The notes under the pieces are model-generated. The model saw only the letters and a program-made list of their open reading frames with translations. It did no database searches and had not been told where the DNA came from. 64,000 nt of DNA from Melitaea cinxia (Eukaryota; Arthropoda; Insecta; Lepidoptera; Nymphalidae). Each line of letters opens with the position of its first letter. The stretch's first letter is position 1. A program made the translations under genes and the position numbers. Where the stretch lies: assembly GCF_905220565.1 (NCBI RefSeq), contig NC_059403.1, forward strand, positions 4,154,001-4,218,000. Direction: 5' to 3'. Shown piece by piece: positions 11,413 through 22,387 of this stretch.

Positions 11413-11578
11413 CTTTTGAAACACTACAGGGCTTCACAAGTTCCACGTTTGCAAATAGTTCCTCGCCAACTACAACCAAATACTCGCCGCCGACCACGTT
11501 GCCGCTTATCGTCTTTAGATTATAAATTTTGCTTCTTCGTTTGCTGGTAATATCCTCCTTATCCTTCTTATCCTTCTT

Positions 11579-11596
11579 ATCCCGGACGAGCCCCCA
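11579..11596 (-). other. Primer binding site, tRNA-Pro type
   Basis: On the element strand the 18 bases TGGGGGCTCGTCCGGGAT lie three bases inside the 5' LTR. This is the sequence complementary to the 3' end of tRNA-Pro, as used by murine leukemia viruses. It primes minus-strand DNA synthesis. The match is full length, which confirms element orientation and the LTR boundary. Confidence 0.95.
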
Positions 11597-11599
11597 AAA

Positions 11600-11832
11600 T
11601 GTGGGATTGAGGATGTCAGAGTACCAGCAATGAAACGAAATATCACCTTAACACGTTTATTTAAATAAAGTTATACCTAATTCACCGTGCACCCGCTCGC
11701 TCGTTAACCGTCCTTCTTCCAATTCAAATCTATTATGGCCGAACACACTATATCCCTTTCACTCATTCTTCCTTTCATTCACACTTCACAGATTAACTAT
11801 TTAAATCATTTACATTCAATAATCATTCCACA
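11600..11832 (-). repeat. 5' LTR
   Basis: 233 bp with TG...CA ends. Identical by eye to the 3' LTR after removing the 10-bp duplication in the latter. The element promoter should lie here, though I cannot point to a convincing TATA box. Confidence 0.96.
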
Positions 11833-11867
11833 TATATATATATGTTTATTAACATATTTATATTTAA

Positions 11868-12330
11868 CTAGCTGTGCTTCGCGACTTCGTCCGCGTGGAA
11901 TAGTGACTTTACATGTTCAACGTGATTCTTAAATTCTTTAAATTTGGCATCATCATTACAGCCCATACAGTCCACTGCTGGACACAGACCTCCACAAGTT
12001 CGCGCCAAAAATGCGTGAACTCATGTGTGTTTCCCATAGTCACCACGCTGGGCAGGCGGGTTGGTGACCGCATGGCTGGCTTTGTCGCACCGAAGACGCT
12101 GCTGCCCGTCTTCGGCCTGTGTGTTTCAAAGAAATTTGGCATAACTTTTTTTATTTATGAACCGATTGACAGGAAACAAACACTAAATGTTAAGTGAAGC
12201 TTACCACAATACATTAATGAAAACAAAATCTAAATCCGATTAGCCGTTTCTGAGATTAGTGTGCATAAACGCTCAGACAAACAGACAATGATTGTTTCGG
12301 ATGCGGTTTGCGTTGATAAAGCACAATAAT
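11868..12330 (-). mobile_element. Helitron-like element interrupted by a LINE tail
   Basis: The left edge on the minus strand ends GCGAAGCACAGCTAG followed by T, with the GCGGACGAAGTCGCG hairpin typical of lepidopteran Helitrons. The inner part, split at 11951-12131 by another insertion, resumes with ATAACTTTTTTTATTTATGA and contains GATTAGCCGTTTCTGAGATT, the Helitron-type text near the 5' end. The 5' terminus itself is not identified, so the right boundary is approximate. Confidence 0.7.
11951..12131 (-). mobile_element. 5'-truncated LINE tail with 11-bp target duplication
   Basis: On the minus strand the insert ends GTCCAGCAGTGGACTGTATG then (ATG)n, the 3' tail repeated at 28986, 52676, 55814, 56932 and 63249. 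It is bracketed by AAATTTGGCAT at 11940-11950 and again at 12132-12142. This is the mark of target-primed reverse transcription into the surrounding Helitron. Only the last 181 bases of the source element are present. Confidence 0.88.
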
Positions 12331-13049
12331 ATTTTTTCTTATAAATCTTTTTTATATTTTTATTCTATGTATTGATGTATTGACTAAATTTGTAATTAAT
12401 TTTAATATTTGCAACAACTTGTTTAGTAGTCTTCTGCGACAACTTGTTATACAAATTATATTCATTTAAAAAGTAATTGGAGACTAATGATTAAAGTTGT
12501 GCCCTTTAGTGCTAAGTTACTGAGTTATTATGAATATCAACAGCTGTTTAAGTTTTTTTTCCTAATTCCTTACCACTATGTGCACTGTTAGGTGGGCTAG
12601 ATAAAATGTATTCTTCTAAAGGCAAGTGTAAATACATGGGAATGCTATAAACAATTTTACGTTAATATTGTTTTCGAAGATTATGAAATTATACACATTG
12701 ACATATTGACATAAATCATCTAACCCAACCGGCGGCGTATTTGTAATATGGGTTCGATGAAATATTACCGAGAACAAAAACACCTACAACAAAAAACACT
12801 TTCTCGATTAAAGCGTTAATATTGTCCGTTATTTATTTGAAATAAACACTCATGCAAACTACAGATAGTAGTAAATTGGACAACACGAGTAATTAAATTC
12901 TTCTATAGTCGAATAACTATTTAACGCTATTTTGTGTCGAGACATTAATGAGGGAAAGATTAATCTGTATTATTTGTTGTATTTCAAAGATTTCTCTATG
13001 GTGGTAAATAAACGTAAGCTTCGCCTGATGGTAAGCGGTTTCCGTAGTA

Positions 13050-13452
13050 TCTCAGTGAACGCATGATGTCAATTTACGTAAATGTGATATCAATCTATAC
13101 ATCTATATACAAATAAATAAAATTGAAGTGTCTGTTTCTAATAATAAAGTAACCGCTTTTTACTAAATGCATATGGATGTATATATACGGCACATATTCC
13201 GGCTAATCTCTGAAAGGTCTGGACCGATTTTGACGCAACTTCACTGGCAGATAGCTAATATAGTAAGGAGTAACTTAGGCTAATTTTATTTTAGAAATAT
13301 GTTTTTTTTATAACTTTGCGAACTGAACAATAACTTTTTTGTTAAATTCAAAGCGAACAAAGTAGCGGGCACAGCTAGTGTGACATAAAACACTCATTTT
13401 ATATCATTTTGATGTATCATTTACGTAAATTGATGTCATATGTTCACTGGGA
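13050..13452. mobile_element. TIR element (MITE) with TA target, carrying a Helitron
   Basis: Left end TCTCAGTGAAC and right end GTTCACTGGGA are inverted repeats. Inside them the arms share TCAATTTACGTAAATG and its complement. TA dinucleotides lie just outside both ends (13048-13049 and 13453-13454), as for Tc1/mariner-type insertions. The body without the nested Helitron is only about 127 bp and non-coding. Confidence 0.75.
13102..13377 (+). mobile_element. Helitron, 276 bp, nested in TIR element
   Basis: It runs from TCTATATACAAATAAATAAA to GCGGGCACAGCTAG with A before and T after, exactly the A|T target of Helitrons. Inside it is the phrase GGTCTGGACCGATTTTGACG, common to these elements. 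It sits between the two arms of the TIR element at 13050-13452. Confidence 0.85.
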
Positions 13453-13795
13453 TATGAACACCGAAGCGTCAACAGGACTTTTCCAATCCTGTTAATGTAA
13501 TAATTATTTTATTAGATAAAGTTCATTTTAAGAGCAGGATGCTTAACATTGTTTTTCATTACAATTATTTAATTTAAACTTATTTAATCTGACGATCTTA
13601 AGTCAAAGTAGAATAAGGCTGATGAATTGTCGGTTCCAAAAAAATTGTGTTTCGTTTTGACTGATCACGATTTTTGTAGATCAAGCAGTACTTATTTTTT
13701 GATTATCAATACATTTAAGATTTGCTTGATGTAATGCTCTTCGTTCTTAAATTAATTGAAATGTGTATTTCAAATAAAATGAGTATGAATATATT

Positions 13796-14010
13796 GACGA
13801 CGCGTTGGCGCAGCGGTCATAGCACTGGCTGTTACGCTGGCGCTCGCGGGTTCGATTTCCGCTCACGATAGACATTTGTATCGACCATATAGATGTTTGT
13901 CGTGATCTGGGCATTGTGTTTGTGTATTGTGTGTGTTTCCGGACCCCCAACACGGGAGAAAATTCTAGTGGGGGATCTGTTGAGTGTGAAGCGTTTATTA
14001 ATTATTAATA
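13796..14010 (+). repeat. tRNA-derived SINE, short-body type
   Basis: Head GACGACGCGTTGGCGCAGCG with B-box GCGGGTTCGATTTCC. The body differs from the long type after the TGTATTGTGTGTGTTTCCGG block: it continues with CCCCAACACGGGAGAAAATT and ends GAGTGTGAAGCG plus ATT-rich tail. The copy at 25700-25908 has the same body in opposite orientation, so this is a distinct subfamily sharing the same tRNA-like head. Confidence 0.85.
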
Positions 14011-14058
14011 TTTTCTAATGTAATAAAGTATGTACTTTATACTTACACACACTTTCGC

Positions 14059-14167
14059 TCGTTTCAGCCTGTAATATCCCACAGCTAGGCATAGGCCTCT
14101 TTCTCCATGTAGGAAAAGGATTCAGAGCTTATTCCACCACACTGCTCCAATGCGGGTTGGCGGATAT
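14059..14167 (-). repeat. SINE 3' fragment, long-body type
   Basis: Only the 3' third of the long-body SINE is present, from the CCGCCAACCCGCATTGG block to GATATTACAGGCTGAAACG on the minus strand. It is truncated at the 5' side where a CACACACA run begins. Confidence 0.8.
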
Positions 14168-14804
14168 AGTCACACACACACATAATACACAAAAATCTGT
14201 ACAAAAACCCTCCTAACCCACAACATAAACACTAATACTTCTTAACGAGAAAGGATTGTTTTCTGTGTAATGAATACTTATTTCCTATATATTACAGTAA
14301 AATAAGAATTTTAATATCGTTTATGAAATAAACTCGTTTCAGAGGACGCAAGTTAATGATTACTTTGTCCTGATAATAGTCTACTAGAATTACAATGTCC
14401 CAGCGCAAGGTTTATAGTTACGATGTATACATTCTAAAAGTGTAGTTTTCCGCAGTTTATAGCTATTTCTATAGTTGCATGAAGTTGCCACGAGTTCACT
14501 TGAAATTGATGTTTTTTAAAGAGTGTTTTTTGTGATATAAAATTTTAAATTTGTAAAAATATTTTAAACATTTTATGAATGGTAATAAAGCTTAAAATTT
14601 TGTTTTTAAACGTTTCGATATAAAACTGAGAAATTTCAATATTGTTGTTTTTGATTAACTTGATATATATATTAACGTAACATTAACTTTTACGTGACAT
14701 TGGCGAAATCGTCTGTGTTCATTTGGTACTATTGAAAGACATTAACTCTAAAGAAGAAGAAGAAGAATAACATTAACTTTATTTCTTACTAGAATCGATA
14801 ATCT

Positions 14805-15119
14805 TCTAATATATAAAATTCTCGTGTCGCGGTGTTTGTAGTTAAACTCCTCCGAAACGGCTTGACCGATTCTCATGAAATTTTGTGTGCATATTGGGTA
14901 GGTCTGAGAATCAAATAACATCTTTTTTTTCATCCCCCTAATTGTTAAGGGTAGTCCATCCCTAATTTTATTTTAATTTTTATATAAATTATTAATTTTT
15001 TATTTTATTATGATTTGGCGTTAAAAAATACATACAACCATAAATTTTCACCCTTCTACCACCAACCCCTATTTTTAAATGGCGTTTAGCGGCAAGACAA
15101 TGTTTGCCGAGTCACCTAG
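14805..15119 (+). mobile_element. Helitron, 315 bp
   Basis: Starts TCTAATATATAAAATTCTCG and ends GCCGAGTCACCTAG followed by T. Shares GAAACGGCTTGACCGATTCT with the inverted copy at 311-492. The 5' flank base is T rather than A. Non-coding, internally AT-rich. Confidence 0.78.
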
Positions 15120-18000
15120 TATTTTTTATACAATATTTTTATATTTCTTTGGTCTTCAAGGATTACTTTTAATATAAGTTTTTTCTATAAATTACAACAA
15201 TTTTAACCTACTATATCACTGTCTTCAGCTTAAAAATTAATCCCTTTTGACGTTTACCGCATTCATTATTATTATATAGGTGGCAGTAGATGTTACGTAG
15301 CGCGTTTATTGATAATTATTAAGGATTAGTTGTATAATCAACCACTGTTCTATGTACATTGTCGTAATTTTACGCGTTATACGGTTCTATTAACCCCGTA
15401 GTTAAATTATATAAATTCATTATAATTTTAATATACAAAATTCTCCACCTCTCCTTTTTTTCACAAAAAAAAAAAAAATAGATTGTCTAGTTTATTCTTT
15501 CATCGCTGTCGAATCTACATAATTTATTTGCCTTATTGAGTTTTTTTTTTCCGTTTCTATAATAGTTATTAGTATTTCAGGGCATAGAAAGTAAATATTT
15601 TTATTAAAATAACATAATGGTGGGCAATAGTCTCACATATTTTATTGTTTTTTAAAGAATGTATGAATGGTTCAATTGAATGGTGTTGATGTATTAACTA
15701 ATAATGAAGAATCGTTGTGAGTAATTTTCTGACACATCTGTTGGCATAATAAAATTGTAACTTTGACAATATCATTATTACAGAAACAATAATGACGTTA
15801 TATCAATTTATCGATTCTTTACAACCTGATAATTATTTTGTTTGTTTGTAATAAGTAAAATACGTAACGTTAAATGAGCGTAAAGTCATTAAACCAACAT
15901 CACACATCTTTGAACAAATTGTTACTTTTTCACCGAATCATGTAAATTGCTAGCTTTATATTTATAGTAATGGTAAATTTTAATTGATGGTATTATTATA
16001 TAAGATGATTCAAAAAGGGAAAGTAGGATACCTTACAACAATACTAGTACCAACTTGAAAAAGAAAGCTATCCAGTTTAGACAAAATAATCTAACACAAT
16101 AGTTATGAAGGTTAGTGAAGACTTGGTGACAGTTAAATTTGGTACAAGGAAAATCTGGACTTTTAATTTCGATGCGATTTAAAAATTAAAAATTTAGTAA
16201 GATTTTATGTAAGTAATAGCATGACCAAGCTCAGTTGGCACTTTGAAGGAAATAATAAAGTGATTCAGTGCATTTAGCTCAGCTGCGACCCTATAAAAAT
16301 TTTTATAACACCTTTTATTGTTACGACACATGGCGTGTAAAGAGGTTTTATATCTTCCCAGTGTGAATGATTGCGGGTAATAAGAATAATAATTTATTAC
16401 TGCAAATTAATTAAAAAGATTAATCGAAGATTCTCTTGGCGTTGAGCAATCTAATTCTTAATTCAAAAACTGGCGATTAGCAACGGCAAACATATGAAGT
16501 TTGTGTATGTAAAAAGTTGAATTAAACATGAATTAGACAGCCTTTGGTTCTACCACAGATAACGGTTAAAATAAACTTAAATTTTATAATTTTTCCTTAA
16601 ACGAAAGACAATACCCGTCAGTTATTTTAACGTTAGAAATTAAATTAGTAAGTATGAAAGTATTCAATTATGAAAGGTTAGAATTTTCATTCTAACTCGT
16701 TTAATTATGCTGAACATGACAACATAGATATCGCTTCTTGGCCCTCTGGCTAAGAACTAATTCAAGTATTTTATAATAATGTTAAAGAATACATTATGTA
16801 TATTATAGCATGTCATCATCTTGTTTCCTGCTAACAAAGATGGATGCCAAAGATCGCTTTAGTCTGTTGACACCAGTCTAGTGGTTTCATGTATGATTAG
16901 GAATACGATATCAACTTTCATGAAGTAAATGTAAACAACACACAAATAAAATAGGTGGACTACGGAATCAATAGATTAGTCAGTTAGATTGAAGTTATTG
17001 CTAGTGTATATCAAATTAATTTGGTCAATAAATAAATGATTGATAGGTATAAATATTATGTACATATTGTTAAATAGATAATGAGAGTTGAGATGAACGT
17101 AGTCCACGTTGCTCGTAACAGAAAGCGGACTCAAATCTCGGTTGGCACCGCTGTATTTTCAAACGTTAAGTTTGTTTATATTTGTCTTGTTCTCAACATT
17201 ATGAAGACTATATTTACCTACATGTTTTTTATAGAAATCTGTTAACACGTAAATTCGTTACCCGCAGAGGATCAACTAGTTAAGCTCTTATTTTTTAGTT
17301 TATTGCAAGACAGGCTAAAAAGTCTTTCGATATTTTTTTGCTACGTCATAGAACTCTAATTAATAAACAATTTTTTAATTAATTAATTAGCAAACTAATT
17401 TTTAAGTCTCGTTTATATTTATATATATCTAAAGCTTTTTTTTGCGACAGGCTGAAGTGAAAGCTTTAGATTTCCGTTCCAGCACCATCGTCAAAAACAA
17501 TGCCGTTTCAAAAAAAAAAAACGTTTTCGTTACATCCGTAAAAATTTAACCTCATACGCCTAAAGAAGTTTCATTTCAATAAAGTGAAAAAACCTTGTGG
17601 TACTTCCTGCTATTTTCGGATTTCAATACCGATCATTGAAATTAACCTTAAACTAATATTATTAACGAAAATTTGCCTTAAAGCAGACTTCAAACATATT
17701 AAAAATAAAATTTAGTTTAATACAATGAACACGTGAACAATATTTATTAATTAAATTATCAGTAGGTAAGTGTAGTACATGGAAATGCACGGTGCGATCA
17801 CAGTAATCACGAATGAAACTTCGAAATAAAATACCAGCGGAATTTTTAACTACTTTAAGAGCATTCGTTATTCAAATATAACAATGCCTGTCGCTCTCGA
17901 CTTTGAGAAATGGCTGAAAATTCCCGGATATAAAAATTACAAGCATCGCGAAATTATGCATAAGATCGACCGTCTTTACAAGAAAGGAATTTAATTTATA
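15120..18000. other. No recognisable feature
   Basis: Nearly 2.9 kb of AT-rich sequence with homopolymer runs. No reading frame of note, no repeat shared with the rest of the window, and no RNA gene could be seen. Confidence 0.5.
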
Positions 18001-18063
18001 TGATGCCGAATTATACTTGTTTGTCACAAGTTGAGATCGTAAAACGTAATAAAAGTTTAATTT

Positions 18064-18345
18064 TTAAGATGATGATTGGTAAAAGAGTGTTAGGGATGAA
18101 TGTCGATGGTAAAAGAATGTTAGGGATGAATGTCGATGGTAAAAGAATGTTAGGGATGAATGTCGAAGGACGAAGAGCGATCGGCAGACCAAAAAAGCGA
18201 TGGATGGATTGTGTGAATGAGGATATGAGAAAGAAAGGAGTAAGCGCTGAAGTGACGAATAATAGAGAGGAATGGAAAAGGAAAACATGTTGTGCCGACC
18301 CTACATAAATGGGATAAGGGCAGGAAGATGATGAAGATGATGATT
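18064..18345 (+). pseudogene. C-terminal end of an RTE-like LINE polyprotein
   Basis: The frame ending at 18308 reads EGRRAIGRPKKRWMDCVNED and then a K/R-rich stretch to TCCADPT. That is the conserved C-terminus of RTE-type endonuclease-reverse transcriptase polyproteins (GRPxxRWxDCVxED ... ADP). The RT core is absent, so this is a 5'-truncated copy. It is followed by a GATGAA/GATGAT tail at 18326-18345, the simple-repeat 3' end typical of RTE elements. A 30-bp unit encoding KRMLGMNVDG is repeated three times at 18079-18168, which is not usual for the family. Confidence 0.8.
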
Positions 18346-18397
18346 CAAAGGTGCTTTTAAAGTCTTTTGCAATAAAACGATTTCTGATTTTGAGTTT

Positions 18398-18560
18398 GAC
18401 TAACCGACTTTAAAAAAAGTGTAAGTATGCGTGTGTGTTACCTCATAACTATTTCCTGGGTGTACCGATTTCAATAATTCTTTTTTAATGGAGGGAAAGC
18501 TAGGGCTTCTTATAATGGTCCTATTTTAATTGATTTGAATGAGTAATTTTTCATGATATT
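18398..18560 (+). repeat. Fragment of AACCGACTT repeat
   Basis: Begins TAACCGACTTTAAAAAAAGT and carries CTGGGTGTACCGATTTCAAT, the landmarks of a repeat found more completely at 31692-32428 and 44258-44545. Truncated. Confidence 0.65.
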
Positions 18561-19869
18561 GAAGTCAGCAGTTTTTTATCACTACTATAAAACCTATTTG
18601 ACTAATGAACGATTTTTTGTAAAAAGAATAGAAGAAGAGGCGTTGAAGAGAGGCGTTGGCTTTCCTTTCTCTTAAAAAAGGAGAAAGAAAATAAACCGAT
18701 CGTAGAATAGTTATACATTATGATAATCCTCGTAGACGATTCGAAATTCTACTAAAATCAGAACTCATGCCAAAAACTTAATGTATTACTAAGAAACCTA
18801 GAGATCTTTAATATTTTCGCATGTGTTGGTGTTTACGGCAAATTTTTCCATTATTATTCAGTAAAGTGTCATTTTACATGATATATCTCTAAGTGAAATA
18901 GTATATTTTTATATTTTAATAATTTTATAATACAGCACAGTTTTTATATAAGTACGAGTAACTAACTCTATCCTTGGCTATTAATTTCTGCAGAATCTAC
19001 TTTCCGAATTAGTGGTAGCTTAGTGTAACTATAAATTTAACTTTAATGGTAACTTTAGTGGTAACTATAATTAAGAATTTACGTGCCCGACGTTTCGGAT
19101 AATCTACAGCAATAAACCGCGATAAAATCCGAAAAAGTTGTTTCATTATAATGAGTGAAATTAGCGTAAACATTTGAAAACAATATGTAATTAATTACTT
19201 ATTTAAAATTAATATAATTTTAATTTATAACATGTTTTTGTAGTACCTAAAATTGAACTAAGTAAATTTTGATATTGATTTTTTATTAAATACGCAATAT
19301 GTTGTATAAAAAATATTAAAACTATTTTTTTTTTAATTTTACTAGAAACATAAATAAAATTATGTCGCAACAGACAATAATTAATAAAAATAACTCGTTA
19401 ACGTGTGATGCGGTTCAATGAACTGTCACGCCTTCCGCTTTGATTCCCTCGTGTTGAGACGATATGACATGGCGGAAATTACTTTATTTGCTCGTTTTAA
19501 TGTATAGACGATAACATAATTAATAAATGCTGATAGAAGAAAATAACGTTAATGTTTTGTTCATTTCTGATTGATTGTTTTATGAATGTGTAATGGACAA
19601 ATATATTTTTAAACGTATCGGAAAGACTCACTGATTTTTAACAAAAAATATATATGTATAACAGTTGGACTGAATGGGACTGTCCTTGTGGAATAAGTGG
19701 TTACAGCAATAGTATTAATTTGGATTGTCTTTAATATATAGAATAGAACTGTCAAAAAATGTATTTTCGTATTTGCTTTGTCATGTTTTCTGAGATGATT
19801 TACCTTTTTCCACATCTAGAAGTTCCTTTAAAAGGGTTGTAATAGAGAAACTTGCTAGCACGTATGAAT
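18561..19869. other. No recognisable feature
   Basis: AT-rich, no supported gene or repeat. Confidence 0.5.
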
Positions 19870-20175
19870 AATCTACACAGTCACTTATCCATACCCACAC
19901 CCATTTACATACAAATACACAGGCATACACACTCACAAAATTACACATACATACACATCCTCACATTATTGACCATGGATATTTTACATTTTGTATATTT
20001 CTCATTTTTATTGTAACTGTGTTTTACTACCTCAACTCAACTTTGTCTACCTCAACTGTTATAACTAATTTAAATAATGTAAAATTCGAAATTTACTTTT
20101 GTTTGGATCTTCTGTATTGGTTTAAGAAACATAAAATGTAGCTGTTGATTTTTGTACAAATAAATAAATAAATTT
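19870..20175 (+). repeat. AC-rich tract and possible LINE 3' tail
   Basis: About 100 bases almost free of G (CATACCCACACCCATTTACA and similar) precede a segment ending TTTTTGTACAAATAAATAAA, which looks like a polyadenylated 3' end. A related G-poor tract lies at 41620-41750. Assignment to a LINE tail is a guess. Confidence 0.35.
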
Positions 20176-20912
20176 TAATTAATGGTAACAAAATAGCGAA
20201 TTAATATTCCTGGGATAGCTTACTACTGGCCGGTTTTAATAATCTATTTATCTCTTATTTTGCTCACGAGGGCCAGATTTTTGGAGTTTACTGCTAAATA
20301 AACGATACAAGGAGCGCGGTATGAAAAAACACCGCCTACACTCACACACATGCTTTTACAAGAACTATTCTAGTATTACTTATTATACCAATTAATCTTA
20401 TTTTTTCTATTTCTTTTATTACTTACAATGAACATCAAGTTTTCGCTGTGAAATCGTTACAGGCAATCTATTTTTAATACCTGGGAGACTAAACTCGCTT
20501 ATATCGAAAAAAAGTCGAAGATAAGTCCCAACTGTTCGATTTCTAGGCAAAAATCTCTGACCCTAGATATCGGCAAAATAGTTAAAACCTTTTTTTGCAA
20601 GTTATTAAACGTTTAAAATTGAACTTTTACTAGTAAATAATTATATCTTTGATAATGTTAATAATCGGGTGAATGTGTCTGGGAATAATACTTCTGTATC
20701 AGTAAAATGAGATGAAATTATGAGTGAGCAGCTGCGTGCTGGTGGTATGTTTAATTATATGACGTTAAATAAGAATAACTATTAGTAATAGATTAAATTA
20801 AACCGATATGTATAATTTATTGAAAATTTACGTTTGATGTAAATAAAAAATTGAACACTATGCTAAAATTTTAATTATAATAAATTAAACTTGGAATGCT
20901 CCATATCTCTAA
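20176..20912. other. No recognisable feature
   Basis: AT-rich, nothing supported. Confidence 0.5.
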
Positions 20913-21229
20913 TATTTCAGATTACATGTTTAAATTCAGTTGTGTCATGGAACATTAAGCCTATAAAGGCCGTATAGTGTCATACGTTGTAAAATCTGAA
21001 AAACGAAAAGAAAAGAAAGAAATTTTCTCGATCAGTCGCAAAGTTAAGTGTCACGTAGACAAGAATGTAATCGCTATTTCAGATTGCATGTTTTAATTCA
21101 GTTGTGTCATGGAATATTAAACTTATAAAGGCCGTATGTCATACGTTGTAAAATCTGTAAAACGAAAAGAAAAGAAACAAATTTTCTCGATCAGTAGCAA
21201 AGTTAAGTGTCACGTAGACAAGAATTTAA
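20913..21229. repeat. 162-bp tandem duplication
   Basis: Two adjacent copies, from TATTTCAGATT at 20913 and again at 21075, both ending GTGTCACGTAGACAAGAAT. They differ by a handful of substitutions plus a deletion near CGTATAGTGTCATAC versus CGTATGTCATAC. There is no open frame across them and no match elsewhere in the window. Confidence 0.93.
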
Positions 21230-21549
21230 TGCAGCCGTAGTCTTAGATGAAATGGGTCAAGAGAGCTGGCTGGCTAGCTATCCTTGTAAAAGATGACGCG
21301 ACAAGTTAGTGTGTGTGGGTTATTTTTACACACAACCAGTATCGGGCTTTAATGTATTAATGTAGATTTTGCCCGAAATGTGAACGGGAATACCCTAGAA
21401 TTCTAATTATTATCTAAATGCTATAGACGTGGAAATTCGCTTGAGTGACTTTTTGATTCAAAGTTGACTTTCTGGTTCTTGACTTTACAAGTCATTCTTA
21501 GTAAGTAAGAGAAGTTACTTCTGTCTTTCGGTTTGAGTTTTATACTGCA

Positions 21550-22151
21550 CTAGCTTCTGCGCGCGACATCGTCCGCGTGGAACAGAGCCGCGCGCAATAC
21601 TTGATCATTATTTTGCTGCGATGTTATTTTAAAACTGCGATATCTCCTGAGATACTCATTGAAATCAAATTATGTAAAAGGCTATTTTGTTTTAAATTAA
21701 ATACTTGTGATGAATAACGTATTTATTTAGATAAGGATTAATATCATGCTTATAAAACATCTTCGTAAATAATGCAAACTTGGTTAGCATAAAGAGGTTA
21801 TAGCGAGCCAACCTTAAAAGATAGATATATGCTGTCGCGGACTTTTTTTAGAACTTTTAAAGAGGATCAATTCTGTCATACATGATTTTTGCAAAACTTT
21901 AACTGTTTTCACAGCGCACGCAGCGGAAGCTCTCAAAAGGAAAAAAGAACCCCCGATTTTGAAACATTTTTCCTTGGTGCTCCGCTCCTTTTGGTCTTAG
22001 CATAATAATATATATTTTTTGACCTTCCTCGATAAATGGGCTATCTAACACTAAAAGAATTTTTCAAATCGGACTAGTAGTTTCTGAGATAGGCGCGTTG
22101 AAACAAACAAACAAACAAACAAACTTTTCAGCTTTATAATATTAGTATAGA
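21550..22151 (-). mobile_element. Helitron, 602 bp, both ends intact
   Basis: Minus-strand 5' end TCTATACTAATATTATAAAG preceded by A. The 3' end is GTCGCGCGCAGAAGCTAG followed by T, with the subterminal hairpin arms CGCGGAC and GTCGCG. This is the best full-length copy of the commonest Helitron here and closely matches 31132-31692. Termini agree with the Lepidoptera-wide Lep1-type Helitrons as I know them. No Rep/helicase coding. Confidence 0.92.
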
Positions 22152-22181
22152 TATACATGTTGTTTTAAATTTATAGTTCAT

Positions 22182-22387
22182 TACAGCCCTGGCTTCGCTC
22201 GGGTATTTAATAAATATTTCAAATTTTTTCCCTAACTTAAAATAAATATAATATAGCCCATGTCACCCACGGAAAGTGTAGCTTCCCAACAATGAAATAA
22301 TTTTTAAATCGGTTTAGTAGTTTTGGAGCCTATACAATGCAAACAAACAAACAATCAAATCTTTCCTCTTTATAATATTAGTATAGA
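22182..22387 (-). mobile_element. Helitron subfamily copy
   Basis: 5' end (minus) TCTATACTAATATTATAAAG is the same as the main family, but the next section (TTTGCATTGTATAGGCTCCA) matches the element at 27422, a different subfamily. The 3' side reads CCGAGCGAAGCCAGGGCTG; the CTAG terminus is lost or mutated. Confidence 0.75.

Larger units (their letters stand above)
6609..11832 (-). mobile_element. Complete Ty3/gypsy-type LTR retrotransposon
   Basis: A 5.2-kb element read on the minus strand: 5' LTR at 11600-11832, tRNA-Pro primer site at 11579-11596, a leader of about 165 bases, one gag-pol frame at 7327-11412, a 3' non-coding stretch with a six-copy 23-bp tandem repeat, a purine tract at 6852-6864, and 3' LTR at 6609-6851. 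LTR ends are TG...CA. The domain order protease, RT, RNase H, integrase marks the Ty3/gypsy superfamily. No env frame exists: fewer than 480 bases separate the pol stop from the 3' LTR. All parts needed for retrotransposition appear present, so it may be autonomous; that is inference. The clade (mag-, mdg- or other) was not determined. Confidence 0.97.
12995..13500 (-). mobile_element. LINE 3' tail, split by a nested insertion
   Basis: The phrase CGCCTGATGGTAAGCGGTTT then CCGTAGTA is the repeat seen at 26338, 43126, 49702 and 57777. The homologous continuation (an ACACCGAAGC-like phrase, then GACTTTTCCAATCC) resumes only after 13454. The gap is filled by the TIR element at 13050-13452. Divergence is high, so the outer limits are approximate. 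Confidence 0.65.

Noticed and set aside
11909..12197. Frames on both strands over the LINE tail
   Set aside because: They reflect the GC-richer repeat rather than a gene; the frame crosses the target duplication into the Helitron.
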